Part shown: positions 17,482-26,616 of the stretch, piece after piece
Position numbering within the stretch: the stretch's first letter is position 1
Layout of the letters: each line of letters opens with the position of its first letter
Assembly: GCA_022824305.1 (NCBI GenBank)
Contig: JAJEAD010000079.1
Span: forward strand, 42,049-106,048
Reading direction: 5' to 3'
DNA length: 64,000 nt
Origin: Gammaproteobacteria bacterium
GTDB lineage: Bacteria; Pseudomonadota; Gammaproteobacteria; HK1
Notes under the pieces: generated by a model
Told to the model about the DNA's origin: nothing
Databases searched by the model: none
What the model saw: the letters and a program-made list of their open reading frames with translations, nothing else
Program-made: the position numbers and the translations under genes

Positions 17482-18318
17482 ATGCCCGAGCTGCCGGAGG
17501 TCGAACGCGGACGCCGCCTGGCCGCTTCCGTCGCCGAGGGCCGGAGGGTCGCGCGCGTGCGCTGCGCCCGCGATCCGATCGTCTTTGCCGGCGCCGCGCC
17601 CGCGGCGTTCCGGCGTGCCTTGCAAGGGCGGCGGGTGGAGGCGGTGTGTCGCTGGGGCAAGCAGCTCTGGTTCGACCTCGACGCGGGGCCGCATCCCCTG
17701 TTTCACTTCGGCATGAGCGGCGCGTTCCGCACGCGCGGCGACGATCCCCTCCAGCTCATGTCCGGGCCGAAGGTCGGCGCCGGCGAGTGGCCGCCGCGCT
17801 TCGCGAAGATCCGCATCTCCTTCGACGACGGCGGGGAGCTCGTGATGACCGACGGCCGCCGCCTCGGCCGGATTCTGCTGCGCGAGGATCCGCGGGCGGA
17901 GCCGCCGGTGAGCCGCCTCGGCTTCGATCCGCTGCTCGCGATGCCGGGCCCGCGCGCCTTCGCCAGGATGCTCGAGGGACGCAGGGCCCTCATCAAGGCG
18001 TTGCTCCTGGACCAGCATTTCGCGGCCGGGGTGGGCAACTGGATTGCCGACGAAGTGCTCTACCAGGCCGGCATCGCCCCCAATCGGCGCGCCAATTCGC
18101 TCAGCGAAGCGGAAGTGCGCCGGCTGCGTGCCCGGCTCGCGCGAATTGTGGCCAAGGCGGTGGAGGTCGACGGCAACAACGACTCCTATCCGAAAGGCTG
18201 GCTCTTCCACCGGCGCTGGGGCAGGCAGAGCGATGCCCGCAGCGCGCGCGGCGATCCGGTCGAGCACATGGTGGTCGCGGGCCGCACCACCGCCTGGGTT
18301 CCCGCGGTGCAGCGCTGA
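17482..18318 (+). CDS. mutM: Formamidopyrimidine-DNA glycosylase, zincless-finger type
   Basis: Base-excision-repair glycosylase/AP lyase acting on oxidised purines. It starts MPELPEVE at ATG 17482, which must be the start because Pro2 is the catalytic nucleophile and Glu3 the general acid; GAGGAGG lies just upstream. Lys60 (WGKQLW) matches the essential lysine, and the helix-two-turn-helix is clear (LIKALLLDQHFAAGVGNWIADE). The C-terminus should be a four-cysteine zinc finger, but it has no cysteine: it reads GWLFHRRWGRQ and ends GRTTAWVPAVQR. This matches the zincless finger of plant and some bacterial Fpg/NEIL1-like enzymes, which keeps the intercalating Arg (here Arg268). 278 residues, slightly longer than typical. 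It is probably active on oxidised pyrimidines or hydantoins as zincless relatives are; that substrate call is inference. Confidence 0.92.
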   Translation: MPELPEVERGRRLAASVAEGRRVARVRCARDPIVFAGAAPAAFRRALQGRRVEAVCRWGKQLWFDLDAGPHPLFHFGMSGAFRTRGDDPLQLMSGPKVGAGEWPPRFAKIRISFDDGGELVMTDGRRLGRILLREDPRAEPPVSRLGFDPLLAMPGPRAFARMLEGRRALIKALLLDQHFAAGVGNWIADEVLYQAGIAPNRRANSLSEAEVRRLRARLARIVAKAVEVDGNNDSYPKGWLFHRRWGRQSDARSARGDPVEHMVVAGRTTAWVPAVQR

Positions 18319-18431
18319 AGCCGCCTCCGGCGCGCTCGGAAGGGCTCACGGCCGGCGCGCATCCGTGTCGCTGGCGGCGCCCCCCGCGCCGCGATACGAT
18401 GCGCGGGCGCACCATGTCGAGGAGCATTCCG

Positions 18432-19199
18432 ATGGCCGTTACCGCCCTTTCCCGTCCGTCGCGCTTTCCGGAAGACGAGTGGCAGGCCCGCGTGGATCTC
18501 GCCGCCTGCTACCGCCTCTTCGTGCGCTACGGGTGGACCGATCTCATCTACACGCACCTGACGGCGCGGGTCCCGGGGACCACGGACCAGTATCTGATCA
18601 ACCCCTACGGGCTGATGTTCGACGAGATCACCGCGTCCAGCCTGCTCAAGGTCGACTTCGACGGCAATTTGCTCGAAGGCGAGTATCCCTACAACGAGGC
18701 GGGGCATGCCATCCACACCGCGGTGTTCAAGGCGCGGGCGGACATCAACGCGGTGCTCCACAGCCACACCCGCGCGGGCATGGCGGTCTCGACCATGGAC
18801 TGCGGACTGCTGCCGCTCACCCAGCAGTCGAACGAGATCATGGCCTACGTGCGGCGCCACCCCTACGACGTCGCTACCGACAGCGACACCGAGTGCGATC
18901 GCCTCGGCGAGGACCTCGGCGACGGCTACGCCCTGATTCTCGAGAACCACGGCCTGCTCGCGGCCGGGCGCAGCGTGGACGAGGCCTTCCACGTCCACTA
19001 CACGCTCGAGAACGCGTGCAAGGTGCAGGTCGATGCGCTCGCTTCCGGCCAGAAGCTCGTGGTTCCGGGCGAGGAGGCGCTGCGCAAGCTGGCCGCCTTC
19101 GGCGCGCTTCCTCCCGACAAGACGAGCCGGCACGGCCGGGCGGCCTGGCCTGCGCTGATGCGGATGCTGGACCGCATCGACCCTTCCTACCGGAGCTGA
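18432..19199 (+). CDS. Class II aldolase/adducin family protein
   Basis: 255 residues with the family's zinc-site pattern: N-E-GHAIH (residues 87-95), HSHTRAG (about 112-118) and NHGLLAAG (about 177-184). Members of this size include fuculose-phosphate-like aldolases, but also many proteins annotated only as class II aldolase/adducin, so the substrate cannot be assigned. No signal peptide is present, so it should be cytosolic. I chose ATG 18432 because GAGGA lies 9 bases upstream; ATG 18414 is an alternative. It follows fpg by 113 bp on the same strand and converges with malate synthase. The lack of a neighbouring kinase argues against a classical sugar-phosphate operon. Confidence 0.85.
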   Translation: MAVTALSRPSRFPEDEWQARVDLAACYRLFVRYGWTDLIYTHLTARVPGTTDQYLINPYGLMFDEITASSLLKVDFDGNLLEGEYPYNEAGHAIHTAVFKARADINAVLHSHTRAGMAVSTMDCGLLPLTQQSNEIMAYVRRHPYDVATDSDTECDRLGEDLGDGYALILENHGLLAAGRSVDEAFHVHYTLENACKVQVDALASGQKLVVPGEEALRKLAAFGALPPDKTSRHGRAAWPALMRMLDRIDPSYRS

Positions 19200-19207
19200 G
19201 CGCGGAC

Positions 19208-19285
19208 GGGCCGCGCGCCGCGAGCGGCGGCGGCTTCCTTCCCGCGCCGGGCCGCGGCTCCGCCCGGCGCCGCCGTGCGCGGCCC
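19208..19285. terminator. Candidate bidirectional stem-loop between convergent genes
   Basis: GGGCCGCGC (19208-19216) pairs with GCGCGGCCC (19277-19285). Inside lies a smaller CCGGGC/GCCCGG hairpin. Its place between the convergent class II aldolase and malate synthase genes fits termination in both directions, but no T tract is present. Confidence 0.3.
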
Positions 19286-21462
19286 TATCCGGCCTTGACC
19301 TCGCGCCGGCGCGCGTGCAGCACGCCTTCGGTATAGCCGTTGGGACTCCGGCAGGCCTCGAAGACGAGATCCAGGGCCGCGGTGAACTCCACGCTGGACG
19401 CAAAGTCCGACGCCATCGGTCGATAGGCGGGATCGCCCGCATTCTGGCGGTCGACGACGCGGGCCATCTTCTCGAAGCTTGCCCGCACCCGCGCCTCGTC
19501 GAGCAGTCCGTGGCGCAGCCAGTTTGCGACGTGCTGGCTGGAGATGCGCAGCGTCGCCCGGTCTTCCATGAGAGCGACCTCGTTGATGTCCGGCACCTTC
19601 GAGCACCCGACGCCCTGGCCCACCCAGCGCACCACGTAGCCGAGGATGCTCTGCGCGTTGTTGTCGAGCTCGGCGTCCACCTCCTCGGTGCTCAGGTTGC
19701 GCGCTCCGAGCAGGGGGAGGGTGAGGATGTCCTCGAGGCGTGCCCGTTCCCGGGTCGCCACCTCGAGCTGGCGCGCCGCGACGTCGACCTGGTGGTAGTG
19801 CACCGCGTGCAGGGTGGCGGCGGTGGGGGAGGGCACCCACGCGGTGCTGGCGCCCGCCCGCGGATGCCCGATTTTCGCCTCGAGCATGGCGGCCATCGCG
19901 TCGGGCGCGGGCCACATGCCCTTGCCGATCTGGGCCCTTCCGCGCAGTCCGGCCCGAAGGCCGACATCCACGTTCCAATCCTCGTAGGCGCGGATCCAGG
20001 CCGCTTCCTTCATGTCCGACTTGGGGACGACCGGGCCGCACTCCATCATGGTGTGGATCTCGTCGCCGGTGCGGTCCAGGAAGCCGGTGTTGATGAAGAC
20101 GACCCGCTCGCGGGCGGCGCGGATGCACTCCTTCAGGTTGACGGTCGTGCGCCGCTCCTCGTCCATGATGCCAATCTTGAGGGTGTTGGGGCCGAGGCCG
20201 AGGGACTCCTCGACGCGGGCGAAGAGCGCGACCGCGGCCGCGACCTCCTCCGGACCGTGCATCTTCGGACGCACGATGTAGACGCTCCCCGCGCGGCTGT
20301 TGACGAAGGGCCCGGTGCGCTTCAGATCGTGGAGCGCGGCGAGCGCGGTCACCATCGCGTCCAGGAAGGTCTCCGGGATCGCCTTTCCGCCCGCGTGCGT
20401 CACCGCTTCGGTGTACATGTGGGCGCCGACGTTGCGGACCAGGAGCAGGCTCCGCCCCGGGAGCACGACAGGTTGCCCGTCCGGCCGGAGGTAGTGGCGA
20501 TCGGGGGCAAGGCGCCGGGATGCCGTTTCCCCGCCCTTGTCGAAGCTCGCCTCCAGGGTGCCCCGCATGATGCCGAGCCAGTTGCGGTACACGAGCGCCT
20601 TGTCCTGCGCGTCGACGGCGGCGACCGCGTCCTCGCAGTCCTGGATGGTGGTGATCGCGGACTCGAGCACCACGTCCTTCACGCCCGCGCGGTGAAGGCC
20701 TCCGACGGCGTCGGCGGGATCGACGTGGATCTCGACGTGCAGGCCGTGGTGACGCAGCAGGACGCAGGCAAGGGCTTCCCCGTCCCGGCGGTAGCCCGCG
20801 AAGCACTCCGGGTCCGCAAGCCCGGTGCGGGTCCCGTCCTCGAGCTCCACTTCGAGTCGTGCGCTCGGGCCGGGCCGCACGCGGAACGCGACGACATCGC
20901 GGTGGGAGCCCGTCGCGAGAGGCGCCGCCTCGTCCAGGAACGCAGCACCCCTTTCCATGACCCGCCGGGCGCGGGCGGGGTTGAAGCGGGGTCCCCGCTC
21001 CGCTCCTTGCGTATCCGGCACTGCATCGGTGCCGTAGAGCGCGTCGTAGAGGCTTCCCCAGCGCGCGTTGGCGGCGTTCAGCGCATAGCGGGCCGAGCTC
21101 AGCGGAACCACCAGTTGCGGGCCGGCGACGCTCGCGATTTCCGGGTCGACGTTCCCGGTCGCGATCTCGAAGTCCGGCCCCTCGGGGACGAGGTAGCCGA
21201 TGCGGGAGAGGAAGCCCCGCATCTCCGGGGGGCTCGGGTCGCGGCCGCGATGCCGCCGGTGCCAGTCGTCGATGTCCGCCTGCAGGGCGTCGCGCCGCTC
21301 GAGCAGCGCGCGGTTCCCGGGCTCCAGATCGGAGACGATGGCGGCGAGCGAGGACCAGAATTCACGGGGGTCGACTCCGGTGCCGGGAGCCGCTTCATCG
21401 CGGACCAGCTCGTAGAGCGGCTTCGAGACGGCAAGGCCGCCGATCTCGATGCGTTCTTCCAT
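19285..21462 (-). CDS. glcB: Malate synthase G
   Basis: Condenses glyoxylate with acetyl-CoA to give malate. 725 residues, the usual length of the monomeric G isoform. Signatures include [20 protein letters not shown] (about 617-640), [18 protein letters not shown] (about 268-286), HMYTEAV and a C-terminal [10 protein letters not shown] start it at ATG 21462 (MEERIEIGG), with GAAGGGGC just upstream, rather than at the upstream start at 21507. Isocitrate lyase is not in the window. The next gene upstream on the same strand is a sarcosine/dimethylglycine dehydrogenase-like enzyme. A supply of glyoxylate from N-methyl-glycine or glycine breakdown, rather than a full glyoxylate bypass, would therefore fit; this is inference from adjacency. 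Confidence 0.97.
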   Translation of the reverse strand: MEERIEIGGLAVSKPLYELVRDEAAPGTGVDPREFWSSLAAIVSDLEPGNRALLERRDALQADIDDWHRRHRGRDPSPPEMRGFLSRIGYLVPEGPDFEIATGNVDPEIASVAGPQLVVPLSSARYALNAANARWGSLYDALYGTDAVPDTQGAERGPRFNPARARRVMERGAAFLDEAAPLATGSHRDVVAFRVRPGPSARLEVELEDGTRTGLADPECFAGYRRDGEALACVLLRHHGLHVEIHVDPADAVGGLHRAGVKDVVLESAITTIQDCEDAVAAVDAQDKALVYRNWLGIMRGTLEASFDKGGETASRRLAPDRHYLRPDGQPVVLPGRSLLLVRNVGAHMYTEAVTHAGGKAIPETFLDAMVTALAALHDLKRTGPFVNSRAGSVYIVRPKMHGPEEVAAAVALFARVEESLGLGPNTLKIGIMDEERRTTVNLKECIRAARERVVFINTGFLDRTGDEIHTMMECGPVVPKSDMKEAAWIRAYEDWNVDVGLRAGLRGRAQIGKGMWPAPDAMAAMLEAKIGHPRAGASTAWVPSPTAATLHAVHYHQVDVAARQLEVATRERARLEDILTLPLLGARNLSTEEVDAELDNNAQSILGYVVRWVGQGVGCSKVPDINEVALMEDRATLRISSQHVANWLRHGLLDEARVRASFEKMARVVDRQNAGDPAYRPMASDFASSVEFTAALDLVFEACRSPNGYTEGVLHARRREVKAG

Positions 21463-21736
21463 GCCCCTTCCCTTGTCGCGAGCCCGACCGGCGATCCTAG
21501 CCGCCATGCTTCACCGATTCACGGCTGCGGACGCCAATCTGCTCGCGTTGGCGCGCCGTACTCCCTCGAGCCGCTTCGACGCAGGGTCGGCGCCCTGTTT
21601 CGATGCGCAAGTCCGAAGCTGCGCTCGCACGCCGGGCGACCCATCCCCGGCTCGCCCTTCGGCGTCTCTCCTGTGCGTGCGGCCCCCTGCGACGGCATCC
21701 CGGCGCCCTCACGCCCGTTCACGCCGCTCCCTGGAT

Positions 21737-24163
21737 TCATCCCCGCATGCGTTCGCCCTTTGGATCGAAGGCGGCGTTGCCCGCGACGCGCAGCGCCGGG
21801 CGGGCGTCCCCGATGATCTCCACCGCGAGGTCGCTCCGCGCCTCGAGCGCTTCTTCGCTGACGTAGGCGAGCGCGAGGCTCTTTCCGACCCGGTGTCCGT
21901 AGCCGCCGGAGGTGACGAAGCCGACGAACTCGCCGCCCGCCACCACCGGTTCTCCTCCCCACGCATCCGCGTCGTCCGCGTCGATCTCGAGCGCGCACAG
22001 GCGATGGGCGAGCGGTTGCTGAGCAAGGCGAAGCGCGGCGTCGCGACCGACGAAGTCCGCCTTGTCGAGCTTCACGAAGCGCCCCATCCCCGACTCGTAG
22101 GGATGGTAGTCGGGGGAGAGCTCCCGCCCCCAGGCCGCGAAGCCCTTCTCGATGCGCATCGCCCCGAGCGTCCGGCCGCCCGCGAGGCGCAGCCCCAGGT
22201 CCTCGCCGGCGGCGCGAAGCTGCTCGAAGAGGCCGATCTGAAACTCGGCGGGGAAGTAGATCTCGTAGCCGAGCTCGCCGGTGTAGGAGACCCGCAGCAC
22301 GAAGACGTCGCGCACCGGCCCGATCTCGCAGCGCAGGCCGTGCAGGTAGGGCAGGGCCTCGTTGGAGAGGTCGGCGCGGGTGAGGCGGGAGAGCAGGGCG
22401 CGCGCGTTCGGTCCCGCCACCGCGAAGCCGCACAGTCGGCTGGAGAGGCTCGTGAATCGCACTCCCTCGCCCGGAGGCGCCTCGCGCTCCCACCAGCGCT
22501 CGTGAAAGCGCTCGACCACGCCCGAGCCCACCAGCAGGAAGGACTCGTCTCCGAGGCGGGTGACGGTGAAGTCGCCGGCAATGCGCCCGGCCCGGTTGAG
22601 CATCGGGCTCAGCACGATTCTGCCCGCGCGCGCCGGAAGCCGGTTGGCGAGCACGCGCTCTAGCCAGGACGCCGCCCCCGGACCCTCGACCGAGTACTTC
22701 GCGTAGGCCGAGACCTCGAAGAGCCCGACCCCCTCGTGCGTGGCCCTGACCTCGTCGCCGACCGGAGCCAGCCAGTTCGGCCGCCGGAAAGTCAGCGTGT
22801 CCTTCGCGTCCACGCCCGGCGGCGCGTACCACAGGGGGACTTCCCACCCGTAGCTCGAGCCGAACACCGCGCCCGCATCCCGGAGCAGCGGGTAGATCGG
22901 CGTGGTGCGCACCGGACGCCCCGCCGGGCGCTCCTCGTAGGGGTACATGGGGAGCGTCCGCGTGGTGTACATGTCGGCGCTCTTCGCCTTGGCGTAGGCG
23001 CTTCCCGCCCACTCGCCGAAGCGGGTCACGTCCCACATGAAGAAGTCGAAGCCCGGGTCGCCTTCGATGATCCAGTCCCTGAGCACCTTGCCGACCGCGG
23101 CGGCCTGGCTGAAGGCGGTCATCACTCCGCACGCGCACCAGTAGTTGCGCAGGCCGGGGTAAGGGCCGACGAGCGGGTTCAGGTCGGGCGAGAAGATCAT
23201 CGGCCCGTTGACCACCCGCTTGATGCCCGCGCGGCCGAGCACGGGGACGACCTCGACCATCTGCGCGAGGTTGTGCTCCATCCGATCGAGGTCGTTCGGG
23301 AGCAGCTCGTGGCCGAAGTCCTGCGGGGTCCCGGTCTCCGACCAGTGGGTGCACTTGCCCTCGTACGCGCCCATGAGCAGTCCCTGCCCCTCCTGGCGCA
23401 TGTAGATGCCCGCGTCGGCATGGCCGATGGAGGGCACCTCGCGGTCCATCGCCTCGATCTCCGGGATGTTCTCGGTCACGAAGTAGTGGTGCTCGACCGG
23501 CATCAGGGGCAGGAAGATGCCCGCGAGCGCCGCCACCTCCCGGGCCCAGAGCCCGGCCGCGTTGACCACGTGTTCGGCCCGGCAGGTCCCCTGGGCGGTG
23601 ACCAGCTCCCAGCCGCCGTCGGGGAGCGGGTTGGTCTCGATCACCGGACACTGCCGGTGGATCGCGGCCCCCAGGTTTCGGGCCGCCCGGGCGAAGGCGT
23701 GGGTTACCCCGCTCGGGTCGACGTGGCCCCGGCTCGGCTCCCAGAGCACGCCTTCGACCTGGTCGAGATCGAGGATGGGCGCCTTGTCGAGCGCCTCCTG
23801 CCGGGTCAGGAACTCCGCGTGGAGGCCGAGGCGAAGCGTCTTCGCCTTGTGCACGGTCAGCTCCTCGAGACGTTCCCGCGTGCGGGCGAGCGTGAGCCCG
23901 CCGGTGTGGTGGAAGCCGCAGGACTGCCCGCTCTCGGCTTCCAGGGACGGGTAGAGCTCGAAGCTGTACTTCTGCAGGAAGCCCATGTTGGCGTCGGCGG
24001 CGAAGGCGCTGGTGCCGCCGGCCGCATGCCACGAGGAGCCCGAGGTGAGCTCCGATCGCTCGAAGAGGGCCACGTCGGTCCACCCCGCCCTGGCGAGGTG
24101 GTAGAGCACGCTGCACCCGGTCACTCCGCCCCCGATCACCGCTACCCGTATGTGCTGTTTCAT
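21737..24163 (-). CDS. FAD-dependent sarcosine/dimethylglycine dehydrogenase-like protein
   Basis: 808 residues with the two-part architecture of DMGDH/sarcosine dehydrogenase. The N-terminal FAD/DAO domain (1-370) has the dinucleotide motif GGGVTG (11-16) and SGSSWHAAGG, whose His46 matches the covalent flavin site. A GcvT-like, tetrahydrofolate-binding aminomethyltransferase domain (about 430-800) shows LGYEIYFP and SGGYGHRVGKSLALAYV. Known members oxidatively demethylate N-methyl amino acids and pass the one-carbon unit to folate. The exact substrate cannot be fixed from sequence. It is a single long gene and does not belong to a multi-subunit soxBDAG operon. It lies 274 bp upstream of glcB on the same strand; that gap has no supported gene. 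Confidence 0.88.
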   Translation of the reverse strand: MKQHIRVAVIGGGVTGCSVLYHLARAGWTDVALFERSELTSGSSWHAAGGTSAFAADANMGFLQKYSFELYPSLEAESGQSCGFHHTGGLTLARTRERLEELTVHKAKTLRLGLHAEFLTRQEALDKAPILDLDQVEGVLWEPSRGHVDPSGVTHAFARAARNLGAAIHRQCPVIETNPLPDGGWELVTAQGTCRAEHVVNAAGLWAREVAALAGIFLPLMPVEHHYFVTENIPEIEAMDREVPSIGHADAGIYMRQEGQGLLMGAYEGKCTHWSETGTPQDFGHELLPNDLDRMEHNLAQMVEVVPVLGRAGIKRVVNGPMIFSPDLNPLVGPYPGLRNYWCACGVMTAFSQAAAVGKVLRDWIIEGDPGFDFFMWDVTRFGEWAGSAYAKAKSADMYTTRTLPMYPYEERPAGRPVRTTPIYPLLRDAGAVFGSSYGWEVPLWYAPPGVDAKDTLTFRRPNWLAPVGDEVRATHEGVGLFEVSAYAKYSVEGPGAASWLERVLANRLPARAGRIVLSPMLNRAGRIAGDFTVTRLGDESFLLVGSGVVERFHERWWEREAPPGEGVRFTSLSSRLCGFAVAGPNARALLSRLTRADLSNEALPYLHGLRCEIGPVRDVFVLRVSYTGELGYEIYFPAEFQIGLFEQLRAAGEDLGLRLAGGRTLGAMRIEKGFAAWGRELSPDYHPYESGMGRFVKLDKADFVGRDAALRLAQQPLAHRLCALEIDADDADAWGGEPVVAGGEFVGFVTSGGYGHRVGKSLALAYVSEEALEARSDLAVEIIGDARPALRVAGNAAFDPKGERMRG

Positions 24164-24467
24164 CCTGCCCGGCTCTCCAAGGTGTTCCCGGGGCGCATTT
24201 CTACCGCATCGAGTAGCCGCAACGCCACGCGGCAGACATCGCCGGCGGCGCCCGGCGCCGCTTCGCCGGGCCGTTCTCCTACGAGAGCGGGGAGATTTGC
24301 CTGTTCCGCCACCGTGCGCATTGCCTCATCATCGGCCGCGCGGTGGGAGCGGCGGCGAAGAAATCCGGTCGATCGCGTGCTATCGTGATCGACACGGTTT
24401 CCCCCGGCCTACCGCGCGAATCCGATGGGTGCGAGCACCCGAGGACCGGAATCCGGAGACCCGGAGC
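24164..24467. other. Intergenic, no gene seen
   Basis: 304 bp between the divergent dehydrogenase and coiled-coil genes. It is GC-rich with short self-complementary GGCGCC/CCGGCG stretches around 24245-24275. I see no supported gene and no clear promoter, although both flanking genes must be transcribed from here. Confidence 0.5.
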
Positions 24468-24908
24468 ATGAGCCAGGCCAAGTTCTCGCTGTCGCAGGAG
24501 ACCGTCACGATCGTGACGGTCGGCGTGGCCCTCGCCGGCATCATGTTCGTGGGTCAGGGCGACATGCGCGCCGAGGCCCGGGCCCACCGCGCCAGGACCG
24601 ATGCCACGATTGAAGCGTTCCGCGCCGAAGCCCGGACGGATCGCGCCAGGGCCGACGCCGCGATGGATGTGTTCCGAACCGAGGCCCGGGCCCACCGTGC
24701 CAAGATGGATGCCACGATTGAAGCGATCCGCGCCGAGGCTCAGGCCCACCGCGTACGAATCGACACCAAGCTGGGTGAGACGCGCACGGAGGCTCGGGCC
24801 GACCGGGAAGCCTCCGCTCGGCAGATCACCGGACTCGTCGAGCAGCAGGGGACCCTGAGCGGTCTCGTCGAAGGCCTCGGGCGCGCCATCGTCTCGTCGA
24901 GGGAATGA
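24468..24908 (+). CDS. Membrane-anchored coiled-coil protein with 18-residue repeats
   Basis: 146 residues from ATG 24468 (CCGGAG just upstream). Residues about 10-30 form one transmembrane segment or uncleaved anchor (TIVTVGVALAGIMFVG). Four 18-residue repeats follow, of the form R-EAR-HRARTDATIEAF, predicted to be continuous helix, and then a short hydrophobic tail. The repeats are also visible in DNA as 54-bp units. I do not recognise a named family. A similar anchored coiled-coil protein with a different, 11-residue repeat lies at 45420-45827. Such small proteins may be spacers, chaperone-like or partners of larger complexes; none of this is shown by the sequence. Confidence 0.7.
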   Translation: MSQAKFSLSQETVTIVTVGVALAGIMFVGQGDMRAEARAHRARTDATIEAFRAEARTDRARADAAMDVFRTEARAHRAKMDATIEAIRAEAQAHRVRIDTKLGETRTEARADREASARQITGLVEQQGTLSGLVEGLGRAIVSSRE

Positions 24909-24958
24909 GCACCCGGGATCTCCGCTCCGCGCAGACTGCAATTCGAGGCTGCTCACGA

Positions 24959-25591
24959 ATGTACACACTCCACTGGTCGCCCGAGACCGGGTCCTTCGCT
25001 CCCCATGCCGCGCTGGAGGAGGCGGGCGCCGACTACCGCCTGGTGGAAGTCGACCTGCAAGGGGGCGCGCACCACTCCGAGGAGTTCCTCGCCCTCAACC
25101 CCCGCGCGCAGGTGCCGGTCCTCACCCTGCCCGACGGCACCGTGCTGACCGAGTCCGCCGCGATGATGCTGCACATCGCGGACTGCCATCCGGAGGCGGG
25201 CCTCTTCCCTCCGGTGGGGAGCGTGGCGCGGGCCCGCGCGTACCGCTGGCTCCTGTTCGGGGTGCTGAACCTCTACGAGACCGACTGCCGCATCGTCGAC
25301 ACCCACCACTACTCGGCGAGGGAGTCGGACTTCGAGGGGATACGGGCGAAGGCGCGGGAGGATCTCGACCGTTCCTGGGACCTGATCGCGGCCGCGTTCG
25401 GGGAGGGGCCCTACATGCTGGGGCGGGACTTCTGCGCCGTCGACCTCTGCCTGCTCATGTACGCGTGGTGGCATCCCGATCGCGGCGCGCTCGTCGCGCG
25501 GCACCCGGTGCTCGGGGGCCTCTTCGATGCGCTGCGCCGTCGGCCCGCGGTGGACGCGATCTGGGAGCGGAACTTCCGCAGCGCGCAATGA
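24959..25591 (+). CDS. Glutathione S-transferase family protein
   Basis: 210 residues. The N-terminal thioredoxin-like domain (1-80) has the GST hallmarks: SPETGSFAPHAALEE at the active-site loop and QVPVLTLPDGTVLTESAAM, the cis-Pro and glutathione gamma-glutamyl binding motif. The C-terminal helical domain contains the family's DLCLLMYAWW helix. ATG 24959 is chosen because the protein then begins MYTLHWSP, the normal N-terminus; the longer start at 24905 adds residues unlike the family. Its stop overlaps the ATG of the following SMP-30 gene (ATGA), so the pair is translationally coupled. Glutathione-dependent detoxification or isomerisation is likely, substrate unknown. Confidence 0.88.
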   Translation: MYTLHWSPETGSFAPHAALEEAGADYRLVEVDLQGGAHHSEEFLALNPRAQVPVLTLPDGTVLTESAAMMLHIADCHPEAGLFPPVGSVARARAYRWLLFGVLNLYETDCRIVDTHHYSARESDFEGIRAKAREDLDRSWDLIAAAFGEGPYMLGRDFCAVDLCLLMYAWWHPDRGALVARHPVLGGLFDALRRRPAVDAIWERNFRSAQ

Positions 25592-26469
25592 GCGCCCGGG
25601 CCGATGACGTCTCGCCCCTGACCGAGTTCCGCACCGTGTGCGGCGAGTCACCGATGTGGGTGATCGCCGAGCAGTGCCTGTACTGGACCGACTGGGCGGA
25701 AAGCAAGGTCTTCCGTCACCATCCCGCCAGCGGCGCATCGTCGCACTGGAACCTGGACGCGAGGCCCGGATGCCTCGTCGCGCGCCGTCGCGGCGGACTC
25801 GCCCTCGCGTGCGCAAATGGCTTTCATCTCTTCGATCCCTCCGACGGCGGGCTGACCTTCGTCCTGGACCCGGACCCGGATCAGGCCGACACCGAGTTGA
25901 ACGACGGCAAGTGCGATCGCCGCGGCCGATTCTGGGCGGGCAGCATGCACTCGGCGGCGACCGAGCCGAAGGGTGCCCTGTTCCGTCTGGACGCCGATTT
26001 CCGCTGCCGGCGCACAGGCCCGCCCCTGGTCCTCGCGAACGGCATTGCCTTCAGCCCCGACGACCGCACGATGTACGTCGGCGACTCCGGCACGCGCCGA
26101 ATCATGGCCCTCGACTACGACATCGAGAGCGGCGCCGTTTCGGGTTCACGCGCCTTCGCATGCGTCGCCGAGCCCGCGGCGCCCGACGGCTCCACCGTCG
26201 ACGAGGAAGGATTCCTGTGGAGCGCGCAGTTCGACGGATGGCGCCTGGTGCGCTACGACCCGGAGGGCCGGGTGGATCGAGTGATCGATCTGCCGGTCCG
26301 CCAGCCGACGAGCTGCATCTTCGGCGGAGAGGACCTCGACATCCTCTACGTCACCACCGCCCGCTTCGAGCAGAGCGCGCGGGAGCTCGAGTCACAGCCG
26401 CTGGCGGGCGCGCTGCTCGCCCTCGACGTCGGAGTCGGGGGGCTGCCCGAACCCGCCTTCGCGGGCTGA
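25588..26469 (+). CDS. SMP-30/gluconolactonase/LRE family protein
   Basis: 293 residues with a six-bladed beta-propeller pattern: CGESPMW (first metal-binding Glu), LNDGKCDRRGRFWAGSM, LANGIAFSPDDRTMYVGDS (metal-binding Asn and Asp) and APDGSTVDEEGFLW. Characterised members are Ca/Zn-dependent lactonases acting on sugar lactones such as gluconolactone. It begins inside the stop codon of the GST gene (ATGA), so the two are coexpressed. No signal peptide is present. The GST-lactonase pairing suggests a small detoxification or aldonate pathway, but no sugar transporter or dehydrogenase is adjacent. Confidence 0.88.
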   Translation: MSARADDVSPLTEFRTVCGESPMWVIAEQCLYWTDWAESKVFRHHPASGASSHWNLDARPGCLVARRRGGLALACANGFHLFDPSDGGLTFVLDPDPDQADTELNDGKCDRRGRFWAGSMHSAATEPKGALFRLDADFRCRRTGPPLVLANGIAFSPDDRTMYVGDSGTRRIMALDYDIESGAVSGSRAFACVAEPAAPDGSTVDEEGFLWSAQFDGWRLVRYDPEGRVDRVIDLPVRQPTSCIFGGEDLDILYVTTARFEQSARELESQPLAGALLALDVGVGGLPEPAFAG

Positions 26470-26553
26470 GGCCCGGCGGGCGGGCGGACCACGCCGCTCC
26501 GCCATCCGCACTTTCCGGAGCCACGGCCGCGAAGCAAGGAACGTGTCATCGAC

Positions 26554-26605
26554 AATGTCGGCATTGCCGGCTCACCCGCTTGTTTCGGCAACACATGCCG
26601 ACATT
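26554..26605. promoter_or_regulatory. Two-step inverted repeat (11-bp outer stem)
   Basis: AATGTCGGCAT (26554-26564) is perfectly complementary to ATGCCGACATT (26595-26605). Inside it TGCCG (26565-26569) pairs with CGGCA (26586-26590), leaving a four-base bulge and a 16-base loop. It lies 84 bp after the SMP-30 gene and 188 bp before arsR. It could be a terminator, a regulatory hairpin or a protein-binding site; no T tract follows. Confidence 0.5.
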
Positions 26606-26616
26606 TCCCCATTTCC

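Noticed and set aside
17017..18267. 416-codon minus-strand frame over fpg
   Set aside because: Antisense to a clear Fpg with complete catalytic motifs.
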